Assembly: GCA_049583635.1 (NCBI GenBank)
Contig: JBAUWF010000066.1
Span: 1 to 64,000, forward strand
DNA from: Dokdonella_A sp049583635
GTDB lineage: Bacteria > Pseudomonadota > Gammaproteobacteria > Xanthomonadales > Rhodanobacteraceae
Reading direction: 5' to 3'
Length of the DNA: 64,000 bases
The position numbers and the translations under genes were made by a program. Under the pieces are notes generated by a model. It saw only the letters and a program-made list of their open reading frames with translations. It was not told the origin of the DNA and did no database searches. Positions 9,625-18,900 of the stretch are shown here, piece after piece (position 1 is the stretch's first letter; every line of letters begins with the position of its first letter).

Positions 9625-11532
9625 CTAGGCAAAAAACGCCTCGACCTCGGCCAGCTCGCGCGTCAGCGGCAGCGGCGGCAGGCTGGCAAGGAACATGCGG
9701 CCGTAACCGCGCGTGGTCAGGCGTGGATCACACAACATCAACACGCCACGATCGTGAACGTCGCGGATCAGCCGTCCGGCGCCCTGCTTGAACGCGATCA
9801 CCGCGGCCGGCACCTGCCATTCGGTGAACGGATTGCCGCCGGCCTCGCGCAAGGCCGCGAGTCGCGCGAGAAGCACCGGATCGTCGGGCGCGGCGAACGG
9901 CAATTTGTCGATGACGACGAGCGACAACGCTTCGCCGACCACATCCACGCCGGCCCAGAAACTTGCCGCGCCGAGCAGAACGCCGTGACCCGACGCACGG
10001 AAATCGGTCAGTAACTGATGTCTTGGCGCGCTGCCCTGCACGAACAGCGGGTACGACACGCAATCAGCCAGCAACTCGGCCGCTCGACGTAATGCGCGGT
10101 GTGAGGTGAACAACAGGAACGCACGGCCACGCGAGGCCGCCAGCACCGGCAAGATGGCCTGCACCACGTGCTCGATGTAATCGGTCGCGCCCGGATCGGG
10201 TAGCGTGCGCGGCAGATAGGCCAGCGCCTGGCGTGCGTAATCGAACGGGCTGTCGAGTGACAACGTCACCGGATCATCGAGCCCGAGCTGGCGTGCGTAG
10301 TGATCGAAGCGCCCGGCAACCGAAAGCGTCGCCGAGGTGAAGATCCACGCCGCATGACTCTGCGCACGCAGTTCGCGCAACGGATCGGCCAGATCGAGCG
10401 GCGTCGCATGCAGCGCGAACCCCTGCCCGGTCAATTCGTACCAGTTGACCCAGCCACTCGCAGCGCCATCGCACAACTGAATCAGCCGCGCGAGCTGCGC
10501 CTCGGTGCGCTCGACGATGCTTGCGAAACCCCGACTGCGCTCGGCATGCGGACCGATTGCGTCGGCCAGAGCCGACAACGCTGCGCGCAGCGCCGAAAGT
10601 TCATTGTCGACATCGGCATCGCGCTCGATTTCGGCGAACACGCCCTTGTTCGGGAAACGATCGAGCGCGAGACGCAAGCGCGCAAGTGCCGGCGCCAGCG
10701 CCTCGATCGCCGGTTGCAGCGCGCCCAGCGCGCCACTCACATCGGCGCACTCGGCCAACGCATCGCGCGCAAGGTCACCCAGTTGCCTCGAGGTCAGGCT
10801 GACTGAAAAGAACTGTCCGGCCAGTTCCGGAATCTGGTGTGCTTCGTCGAGAATGAACGCGTGCGCGCCGGGCAGGATCTCGCCGAAGCCTTCCTGCTTC
10901 ATCGCCAGATCGGCGAACAGCAGATGATGATTGACCACCACGATGTCCGCTTCCTGAGCCGCGCGACGTGCCTTGACCACAAAACAATCGGCGAAAAACG
11001 GACACTCGCTGCCGAGGCAATTCTCGATCGTCGATGTCGTGCGCAGCCACAGCGGCGACGTTTCGGCCACGGCGGCCAGTTCGGCGCGATCACCACTCGC
11101 CGTTTGCGCCGACCAGCTGCGTATGCGCTGCAGTTGCGATGCCTGTTCGCGACTGACGAAACGGCCGTCCTGACTGGTCTGATCCAGGCGATACAGGCAC
11201 AGGTAATTGGCGCGGCCCTTTAGCAGACTGACCCGCACACGCGCGCCGAGTACGGCTTGCACGCGCGGCAGATCGCGATGAAACAGTTGATCCTGCAGCG
11301 TCCTGGTGCCGGTTGAAATGATCACGCGCTTGCCCGACAACAGGGCCGGCACCAGATACGCGAAGGTCTTGCCGGTACCGGTGCCTGCTTCTGCGATCAA
11401 CGTCTGGCGCTCGGCAATGGCCTCTTCGACCGACTCGGCCATGATCTGCTGCGACGAGCGTTGCGCGAATCCCGGCACTTCGCGCGCGAACGGACCCCCG
11501 GATCCGAGCAGGCTCGCGGATTCACTCGACAT
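9625..11532 (-). CDS. yoaA: ATP-dependent DNA helicase, YoaA/DinG family (Fe-S, XPD-like)
   Basis: A 635-residue superfamily 2 helicase. Walker A is AEAGTGTGKTFAYLVPAL near residue 48, motif Ia is STGTRTLQDQL, and the Walker B/DEAH box is FILDEAHQIPE. The four iron-sulfur cysteines of the XPD/DinG group appear in NYLCLYRLD and CLGSECPFFADCF. C-terminal motifs include FTSHRALRRAAELL, SFWAGVDVVGE and the arginine-rich motif VI QGAGRLIRDVHDRG. Length and motifs fit YoaA, which in E. coli works with the replication clamp-loader chi subunit in damage tolerance (family knowledge). DinG itself is longer, so YoaA is the better call. The gene stands alone on the minus strand. Confidence 0.93.
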   Translation of the reverse strand: MSSESASLLGSGGPFAREVPGFAQRSSQQIMAESVEEAIAERQTLIAEAGTGTGKTFAYLVPALLSGKRVIISTGTRTLQDQLFHRDLPRVQAVLGARVRVSLLKGRANYLCLYRLDQTSQDGRFVSREQASQLQRIRSWSAQTASGDRAELAAVAETSPLWLRTTSTIENCLGSECPFFADCFVVKARRAAQEADIVVVNHHLLFADLAMKQEGFGEILPGAHAFILDEAHQIPELAGQFFSVSLTSRQLGDLARDALAECADVSGALGALQPAIEALAPALARLRLALDRFPNKGVFAEIERDADVDNELSALRAALSALADAIGPHAERSRGFASIVERTEAQLARLIQLCDGAASGWVNWYELTGQGFALHATPLDLADPLRELRAQSHAAWIFTSATLSVAGRFDHYARQLGLDDPVTLSLDSPFDYARQALAYLPRTLPDPGATDYIEHVVQAILPVLAASRGRAFLLFTSHRALRRAAELLADCVSYPLFVQGSAPRHQLLTDFRASGHGVLLGAASFWAGVDVVGEALSLVVIDKLPFAAPDDPVLLARLAALREAGGNPFTEWQVPAAVIAFKQGAGRLIRDVHDRGVLMLCDPRLTTRGYGRMFLASLPPLPLTRELAEVEAFFA

Positions 11533-11660
11533 CGCTTCGTCTCTCTACGCGCAGTCGGCGATTATGCATGTGTGCGACGTCACGTTCGTAGCGTGTGCAC
11601 TTGGTGCATGATCCGGCGTCCGGGCTTGCAGCAGCGCAGGTTCGCGCGAGGACTCTCGCA

Positions 11661-11728
11661 GGATGGGTCGGGCGTAGCGAAACCCATGCGGTTACCGATA
11701 TGTGGGTATCGTTGCGCTCGCATCCCAC
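11661..11728. repeat. Diverged copy of the dispersed inverted repeat
   Basis: The left arm at about 11661-11688 (GGATGGGTCGGGCGTAGCGA then AACCCATG) resembles the right arm of the perfect repeat at 4986-5017 with a handful of substitutions. The right arm at about 11700-11728, reverse-complemented, gives a similar sequence (GGGATGCGAGCGCAACGATA). The pairing is imperfect, suggesting an older or drifting copy. It lies between yoaA and the downstream end of the lipoprotein gene. Confidence 0.7.
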
Positions 11729-11785
11729 TAGGACCACGCGACCGGCTCGCGCAAATGAGCGAAGTCGAAGCGCGCAGCACCTCAC

Positions 11786-12319
11786 CTACATGCGTACCGG
11801 CGGCGGGACGCGGCATTCCTTGAGACGTTCGCGCGCCGCGGCGCGTGTCGCCCGATCGTTGAGCGCCGTACGTGCCTCGATCACGGTCTGCCAGTTGCGC
11901 GCGCAAAGGTTGCCAACTTTCGGACCGAGCGTGAAACTCTTGATCGCCAGTTGTTCGGCACGCAGCCAATGGCTTTGATCGACTTCGAGTTCGGCGAGAT
12001 ATTGCAGGATCTCCGGCGCGTCCGGCGCCAGCTTCAATGCGCTTTCGGTCGCGGCTGCGGCTGCGTCGAAATCGCGAGCTGCTTCGGCTGCATGTGCCTT
12101 GGCCAGCAGGCCGTCGACCGCCGGATCATGCAGCGGATGCACTTGTACAGCCGAATCGAGCCCGTTGCCCGCAGCGCGGATTGCGGCGACTGCGTCATGA
12201 TCGATGCGGACCGGCTGCGGTGGCGGCGGGTTTGATGCGGAGCACGCACCCAGCGCCAGCACGAGTGCGACAAGCAGAGCAACGTAGCATCGAGTGATGT
12301 CTGGCATCGGCATTTCCAT
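11786..12319 (-). CDS. TPR-like lipoprotein of unknown function
   Basis: A 177-residue protein. The N-terminus has a hydrophobic stretch ending in a lipobox (LALGAC, Cys about residue 26), so it is probably a lipoprotein anchored in the envelope. Residues about 68-130 hold Ala-rich paired helices typical of a tetratricopeptide unit (AEAARDFDAAAAATESALKL, then APEILQYLAELEVDQ). Two further cysteines are present (NLCARNW and LKECRVP). Three in-frame ATGs are clustered at the start (residues 1, 3, 5), so the exact start is uncertain. PBP1B is encoded immediately upstream on the same strand, about 300 bp away, which raises the possibility of a link with cell-wall synthesis (inference only). Confidence 0.75.
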   Translation of the reverse strand: MEMPMPDITRCYVALLVALVLALGACSASNPPPPQPVRIDHDAVAAIRAAGNGLDSAVQVHPLHDPAVDGLLAKAHAAEAARDFDAAAAATESALKLAPDAPEILQYLAELEVDQSHWLRAEQLAIKSFTLGPKVGNLCARNWQTVIEARTALNDRATRAAARERLKECRVPPPVRM

Positions 12320-12620
12320 CGACGTGATGTGGGATCAGGCGAGCGAGCGTACAACGGTATTATCGGGCATGACGAGCAAGGGCTGGCCTGGTCGCGCAAC
12401 GATGCAATCCTGAATGCTGTCTTTTCTTTCCTGACTTGCACGCCGCAGCGCGCGAAAGCGCGATACGGACGGCGGCAAGGCAGTCACCGCAAGTGCACAT
12501 GGCATTGCACAAGAAAACCTGGCCTTGCCGACGCAGACTTTTCGTGTGGACTGCAACCGTGGGTGTGTCCGGTTCCGCCGTGGCGCCAGCATTCCGGCAA
12601 CGGATTTGCGCGGCGAGACG
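12320..12620. other. Intergenic region between the lipoprotein and PBP1B genes
   Basis: About 300 bases without a convincing gene. It contains a small GNRA-type hairpin (stem GCGC, loop GAAA, around 12450-12461) and a short GTGCA/TGCAC inverted pair near 12495-12511. No T-rich terminator tail or clear promoter was seen. Open frames across it lack ribosome-binding sites and run into PBP1B in another frame. Confidence 0.5.
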
Positions 12621-14900
12621 CTAATGATGCTCGAACCATTGCCGGATGCGATCAATCGGACAATGTTCGATATCGCTCGGCACATATCCGGCAGCGAACG
12701 GCAACTCGCGCGCACCGCTGCAATTGGGATCACTGCGCTTGCCATTCACCGGATCGACCCACGCGTCTTCGATGCCCGCGCCGGGCACAACGAGCGGCGC
12801 AGTCGGCAACTGCTTGAACAGGTCGATCCAGATTCTCAGTGCGCCGGTAGCTCCGAACAAACCGGTCGGCTTGTTGTCGTCACGCCCGACCCACACGACG
12901 GCGAGATGAGTGCCGGTGAAGCCGGCGAACCACGAATCGCGCTGGGTGTCACTGGTGCCGGTCTTGCCGGCCGCATGCAGACCGGCCAGACCGCTGCCGG
13001 CGATCGCGTGCGCGGTACCGCTGATCGCCACCTGCTGCAACGCAAGCGTTACCAGACGCGCCGCCGTCACGTATTCGCCTTTGCCGGCCTTTACGCCATA
13101 GCGCGTCAACGGCCTCCCTTCGGCGTCAAGCACGCCGCGCACCGCGTTGAGCGGCAGCGCGTGGCCGTCAGCCGCGAAGTACTGGTACAAACGCGCAACG
13201 TCGAACGGACTCAGACCGACCGCGCCGAGCAGCAGCGATGGATTCGGATTGATCTGCCGATCGAGGCCAAACGAGGCCAGCAGACCGCGCACCTTGTCGA
13301 CGCCGATCGCAAGCCCGAGGTGCACGGTCGCGAGGTTCCAGCTGTGCACCAGCGCGTCGATCAGCGCGACGCGGCCGTGAGTCTGGCCGTCGTCGTTCTG
13401 CGGCCGCCAGTGCGACCCATCACGCTGCGGCAGATCGATGGTGGTGTCGTCGATGAGTGTTGCGAGCGAGTAGCGCGACGGCTCGGCCAGGGCGACCAGA
13501 TACACGAACGGCTTGACCAGCGAGCCGATCGGACGCAATGCATCGAGCGCGCGATTGAAGCCGGGCGCATCAGCGTCGCGTCCGCCGATCATCGCCTGCA
13601 CCTCACCGTCATGCGCGCCGGTGACGATGACGGCGGCCTGGACCGGCAATGCGCGCGAGCCGATGCGCGCCAGACCGCTGGCCAGCGCATCCTCCGCCAT
13701 GAGTTGCGTCGACGGCGCCAGCGTGGTGTGGATCGCGAGGCCCGCACTGGCGAGTTCGGCCGGCGGATAGTCACGCGCAAGCTCCTTGCGCAACAGGTCG
13801 AGAAACGCCGGAAAGCGATCGCGCGGCAACGCGCCGGCCGGCGTCACGCCAAGGTGCGCGGCGCGCGCTGCCTTGAGCGTGCTCGCGTCGATCAGGCCGG
13901 TCGCGAAGAATTCACCGAGCACGACATTGCGCCGCTTGCGCGCGAGATCCGGATTGCGTCGCGGATCGTACAGGCTCGGTCCGCGTACGAGGCCGACCAG
14001 AAACGCGATATCGGCAGGACCGAGCGTGCGTAGATTGCGGCTGAAATAAAACTCGCTCGCCGCCGCGAATCCATGCACCGCCTGCGCACCCTGCTGGCCG
14101 AGAAAAACCTCGTTGACGTAGGCCTCGAGGATGCGTCGCTTGTCATAGCGCGCCTCGATCAGCAGGGCGAGTAGTGCTTCATTGATCTTGCGCGTGAAAT
14201 TCTGGCTGCGATCGAGAAACAGATTGCGCACGAGTTGTTGGGTCAAGGTGGATCCGCCCTGCACCACGCGGCCGGCCCGCAGATTCACCCAGGCCGCGCG
14301 CAGGATGGCGCCCGGGTCGATGCCGTGGTGGAACTTGAAATTGCGGTCCTCGACCGCCTGCAATCCGCCGATCAACAACGGCGGTACCTCGCCGAGGTGC
14401 ACCACACGCCGATCCTGCTGCTCGGCACCGTACAACGTCGCAATGCGCGCCGGATCGAGGCGCGCATGCGCGATCGGTGCCCCGCTGTCGGCATCGGTCA
14501 GCCCGGCAATGCGACCATTGGCAAGTCGCACATCGAAGCGGCGTTCGCGCTCGCGACCGTCGAGGTAGACAAATGCGCGCCGCGCGATCACCAAGCGCGC
14601 ACCGGCACGATGATAGGTTCCGGGTGCCATCGCCGCGTCGACGCTGCGATAGCGCGCGAAGCTGAGCTCGCGCTCCAGCGCGTCCACGCTCATCGGCAGA
14701 CCCGGAGCGAGTCGCAGCGGGCGCGCGTATACGCGGCTTGGAATCTGCCAACTCAGGTCATCGAAACGAGCGCGGACCTCGCCATCGAGATAGATCAGGT
14801 AAGGGCCGATGAACCCCAGCGTGAGACCCAGGACCAGCCAGAACGGGACGCGCACCACCCGCCAGGCGAGGCTGATCAACGAGGGAGATCGGAACGACAC
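12621..14900 (-). CDS. mrcB: Bifunctional penicillin-binding protein 1B (glycosyltransferase/transpeptidase)
   Basis: A 759-residue class A PBP that polymerises lipid II and cross-links peptidoglycan. Order of parts: an N-terminal cytoplasmic stub and one membrane anchor (about residues 17-38, WLVLGLTLGFIGPYLIYL); a UB2H-like domain (about 55-150); then the GT51 transglycosylase with QAVEDRNF (catalytic Glu184) and GGSTLTQQLVRN. The transpeptidase follows with SLVK (Ser460/Lys463), SWN (520-522) and KTGTS (646-650). The UB2H domain is what distinguishes PBP1B from PBP1A and is where the LpoB activator binds in E. coli (family knowledge). All key residues are present and the length is near the family norm. 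Confidence 0.95.
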   Translation of the reverse strand: MSFRSPSLISLAWRVVRVPFWLVLGLTLGFIGPYLIYLDGEVRARFDDLSWQIPSRVYARPLRLAPGLPMSVDALERELSFARYRSVDAAMAPGTYHRAGARLVIARRAFVYLDGRERERRFDVRLANGRIAGLTDADSGAPIAHARLDPARIATLYGAEQQDRRVVHLGEVPPLLIGGLQAVEDRNFKFHHGIDPGAILRAAWVNLRAGRVVQGGSTLTQQLVRNLFLDRSQNFTRKINEALLALLIEARYDKRRILEAYVNEVFLGQQGAQAVHGFAAASEFYFSRNLRTLGPADIAFLVGLVRGPSLYDPRRNPDLARKRRNVVLGEFFATGLIDASTLKAARAAHLGVTPAGALPRDRFPAFLDLLRKELARDYPPAELASAGLAIHTTLAPSTQLMAEDALASGLARIGSRALPVQAAVIVTGAHDGEVQAMIGGRDADAPGFNRALDALRPIGSLVKPFVYLVALAEPSRYSLATLIDDTTIDLPQRDGSHWRPQNDDGQTHGRVALIDALVHSWNLATVHLGLAIGVDKVRGLLASFGLDRQINPNPSLLLGAVGLSPFDVARLYQYFAADGHALPLNAVRGVLDAEGRPLTRYGVKAGKGEYVTAARLVTLALQQVAISGTAHAIAGSGLAGLHAAGKTGTSDTQRDSWFAGFTGTHLAVVWVGRDDNKPTGLFGATGALRIWIDLFKQLPTAPLVVPGAGIEDAWVDPVNGKRSDPNCSGARELPFAAGYVPSDIEHCPIDRIRQWFEHH

Positions 14901-15177
14901 AAGCAGACTGGAGAGCGCGGGGCCAGTGGCCAGGGAACCTCAGCCCAAGTCGTGACAGGCGCTCTGCTGTTCAGCCTCCCTGAGTCAATAGTCGATTGAG
15001 CCAACGGGACAATCTGCAGCGCGAGACTTGACCGGTTTGCTGAAGCATGTCGGCACTGTGAGGAATTCATCAGCAGGACTTGTGCGGACCTTTCCCAGTT
15101 TAACAGGCATCCAACGTGACATATCGAAGCTGCATCCGGGATAATCCACGCCACTCCATTGGTTCGAGGCCGCTGCC

Positions 15178-15957
15178 ATGCGTGCAATTGCGTCTGCCCT
15201 TTTGCTGCTCTTTGCTGCGGGTTTTTCCACAGCGCGCGCCGATGTGCGTCTGGATTACGCCGCCAGCTCCGATGACGCGCCGTTGACACGCCTTGAGATC
15301 GCGGGAACACGGATGCGCAGCGACAGCGGCGACAACAGCGTGATCGTGGATACCGCACGCAACGAATTCGTGACGATCGATCGCGACCGCAAGGAATACA
15401 CCCGCATCGACTCGGCGCAGATGGAAAAGCTGGCCGGTGCGGCGAGCGCGGCGATGCAACAGGCGCAGGCGATGCTGAAGAATCTTCCGCCGGATCAGCG
15501 CAAGATGATCGAAGAACGCATGGGCGGCCACCTGCCCGGCACGGCAACCCGGACCAAGGTCATCATGAGTTCGACCGGCAAACATGAAACGGTCGACGGT
15601 CACGATTGCGAGGTATTCGCGATAGCTGTCAACGGATCGCATGACCAGGATCTGTGTCTGGCCAATGCCGCCGAAGTCGGCCTGAACCCGGCGGACCAGA
15701 AGTCGCTGCATGACGCGTTCGCCTATTTCAAGCGCATGGCCGAGAAACTCAGCGCCGGTGTCGGCCAGATCGATCTGCCGTTCGACCGGATCGGCAACGG
15801 TCGCGTGCCGATCAAGATCGTGGTTTACGACCACGGCAAACCGGACGCGATTTCGGAACTGAAATCAGTGCAGACCTCCGCCGTTCCGGCCAGTGATTTC
15901 GTCCCACCGGCCGGGTATCGCGAGAAGAAGCTCGACCTCCACGGCCTGGGCGGCTGA
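15178..15957 (+). CDS. Exported protein of unknown function (DUF4412-like)
   Basis: A 259-residue protein. It has a clear signal peptide (MRAIASALLLLFAAGFSTARA), then strands such as VRLDYAASS, TRLEIAGTRMRSDS and NSVIVDTARNEFVTIDRDRK, which resemble the LolA/DUF4412-type beta fold. A Met/Gln-rich helical segment lies at about 82-115 (AASAAMQQAQAMLKNLPP). A later part contains VDGHDCEVFAI and DQDLCLANA, with one Cys each. DUF4412 proteins are periplasmic and of unknown function. The stop is 16 bases before the likely GTG start of the giant glycosyltransferase gene, so the two may be co-transcribed. The call is based on overall pattern only. Confidence 0.7.
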   Translation: MRAIASALLLLFAAGFSTARADVRLDYAASSDDAPLTRLEIAGTRMRSDSGDNSVIVDTARNEFVTIDRDRKEYTRIDSAQMEKLAGAASAAMQQAQAMLKNLPPDQRKMIEERMGGHLPGTATRTKVIMSSTGKHETVDGHDCEVFAIAVNGSHDQDLCLANAAEVGLNPADQKSLHDAFAYFKRMAEKLSAGVGQIDLPFDRIGNGRVPIKIVVYDHGKPDAISELKSVQTSAVPASDFVPPAGYREKKLDLHGLGG

Positions 15958-15973
15958 GCTACCGGGCGCATTC

Positions 15974-18900
15974 GTGCCGCAGCCACCACCGCGTTGCCTG
16001 CGCATTTGTCTGTTTGGATCGGCGGCGCCCGCGGCGGCTGCACTGCAATCATTGCAGGCGCAGGTTGCGCGATCGACAACGCTGATCCGGATCGACGCGC
16101 GGGCAACCGGGTCGAGCAACCATGACATCGAAACCTTGCACGCCGCAACCGACGGCTACCTTGCAGCCGTTCAGTGTGCGGCCGCGCGGTTCCGCGGCGA
16201 TGACCTGATTCTCGTCGACACGCGAACGCTCGCCAGCGGTTCCGCGGGTATTCCACCATACGCCTGCGAACGCCTGCTGCGCGCGCTCGACGAACCGGAC
16301 GTACTGGTCGCATCGACACTCGACGATGTCGCGCGCAACCCGTTGCCACAGGGCAAGCACGCCGATGTCGATGCGTTTCGCATCGATGCGCTGTGCTATG
16401 CGTATTCGGCGCGCCGGCTGATCGATGACAGCGCCTTCGGGCACGCGCCGCCGCTGTTGTCGGCCTGGCACGGCCGGCGCCTGGCGACGTTCGAGTCCGA
16501 GCGTCTGTGCGAAACCGACACGCTGCAGTCACTCGGCCTGCGCGCGGTCGTGCTCGATCATCTGTTTGTCTCCTCGTTCGCGAAATCGTCGGATCCATGC
16601 GCCTCGTCTACCGCGTGCGGTCGAACCGTGGACCGTTCACTTTTGCATGCGGACGATGTGCGCGATCCGGTGCCGCCGTCGCCGCTGGCCGAACTGCGCG
16701 AGCGGATCGCGACCGCGTTGCCGGGAAATGCTGTTCCCGGGCGGCCTGGCCTCGACGACAGGCCGGTGTTGCTGCACGTGTTGCACGGCTGGGGAGGCGG
16801 CGCCGAACGCTGGGTACGCGACTACGCGCGAGCTGACGGCGACGCGCAGCATCTCGCCTTGATCGCGCGCGGCAGCGTTGCGCGGCAACGCCATGGCGAA
16901 TGGCTGGAACTGCATGACGGCCGGCTCGAAGGTCCGCCACTCAGACGAATTCCGCTGGCGCAGCCGATCGCCGATACGGCACTCGCCAATGCCGGTTATC
17001 AAGCGATTCTCGCCGAGCTGATCACCGCCTATTCGATCGATGCGATCGTGCTGTCGTCGCTGATCGGACACAGCCTCGATGTGTTGCGCACCGGCTTGCC
17101 GACATCGCGCGTCGTGCACGATCACTATCCGCTATGGCCGCTCCTGCATCGCGATTTCGGTGATCCGGCACTGCGCTTCGACGATGCCCAGCGCGCGCGA
17201 GATCTGGCCGGTGTCGGTGCGGATCGGGAATTCGCCGAATCCGATCCGCAATACTGGAAGCGTCTGCGCGACAGTACTGTCGCCGATCTGTGCAACGCGC
17301 GCGCCGTATTGCTGGCCCCGAGCCGCTCGGCGCTTGCCAATGACCTGCGCCTCGCGCCGGAGCTGCGCGACCTGCCACAACATGTCATCGCGCACGGTTT
17401 CGCGTGGCCGCAAACGGCTCCGCGCGCGCCACTGCCTCCGACGCGCGAACGCCTGCGCCTGGTGCTGCCCGGGCGCATTCGTCGCGGCAAGGGCGCCGAT
17501 TTGCTTGGCGCCGCGCTGCCCGGCCTGCTTGAGCACGCCGAGCTATTTCTGCTTGGCGCCGGCAGTGACGCGCATGCTCTGTTCGGCCGGCGCGGCGTGC
17601 ACGTTTTGCTCGATTATCCGCACGAGACACTGCCGGTTCTGATCGAACGCCTGCGCCCCGATGCCGCCCTGCTGTTGCCGACGGTTGCGGAAACCTTCAG
17701 TTACACGTTGTCGGAATTGCGTGCGCTCGGCCTGCCGGTAGTGGCCACCTGCGTCGGTGCATTGGCCGAGCGTATCGACGACACGGTGGACGGTTTTCTG
17801 GTCGATCCGGATGCGCACGCTGTGGTCGCGCTTGTCGCCGGACTCGCCGCCGACCGATCGCCGCTGGCTCGCGTGCGTGCGACGCTGACCGACTGGCACG
17901 AACCCGAGCCGATCGACAGCGCCGCACGCTATTCGGCCGTTTTCACTCTTGGCCGGCGACCGATCGCACGTTACCCGCTCGCCGCTCCCGATGCGCGCGC
18001 ACTCGAAACAGCGGATCTTTTCGACTGCATCCGCAGGAGCCATGAGCGCGAACGCGCACTCGTGCGCGAAGTTGCGGCACTTGGCGCGGAGTCGGACCGT
18101 CGTGGCGAGTGGGGACATGCCCTGGACGCCGCACTCACCGAGCGCACGCGCTGGGCATTGGAGCTCGACGCACAATTGCAGGACATCAAACCGCGCTACG
18201 AGCAAATGCTCGCGAGCCGGTCATGGCGCTTGACCGCGCCAGTGCGCGCGGCCACGGCACGATTGCGCGCAGTTGCTGCAGGCGCGACGTTTCGCATGAT
18301 GCGCCTGCGCGGTGCGATGCGACGGTTGCGCGGCAGTCTCGCGCAGCGCGGCGTGCTCGCAACGCTCAGGCGTGTCGGCCAGGAGTTGCGCGTCGGCGCA
18401 CCGCGCACGACGCGTCGCACGCTGGCAACACCGCGCGAGGATTTCGCGCCGTTCGGACTGCCGACCAGCGATACGCCGCACGTATCGATTGTCGTGCCGG
18501 TGTTCAACCAGATCGCCTATACCACTGCGTGCCTGCGATCGCTGGCCGAACATGCCGGCGAAACGGCCTTTGAGGTCATCGTCGTCGACGACGCGTCGAG
18601 CGACGCGACCGCCCGGCGCTTGGGCAATATCACCGGCGCACGCGTATTGCGCAACGCCGAAAATCTCGGCTTCGTCGGTTCCTGCAACGCGGGCGCGGCG
18701 TCTGCACGCGGCGAATTCGTATTGTTTCTCAACAACGATACCGTAGTGACCGAAGGCTGGCTCGAACACCTTCTGCGCTGTTTCGATGAAGAACCCGATT
18801 GCGGCATGGTCGGCGCCAAGCTGGTGTATCCGGACGGACGCCTTCAGGAAGCTGGCGGCATCGTGTTCAACGACGGCTCGGCTTGGAACTACGGTCGTTT

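Noticed and set aside
12525..14033. 502-codon plus-strand open frame opposite PBP1B
   Set aside because: The minus strand carries all PBP1B catalytic motifs; this frame is its shadow.
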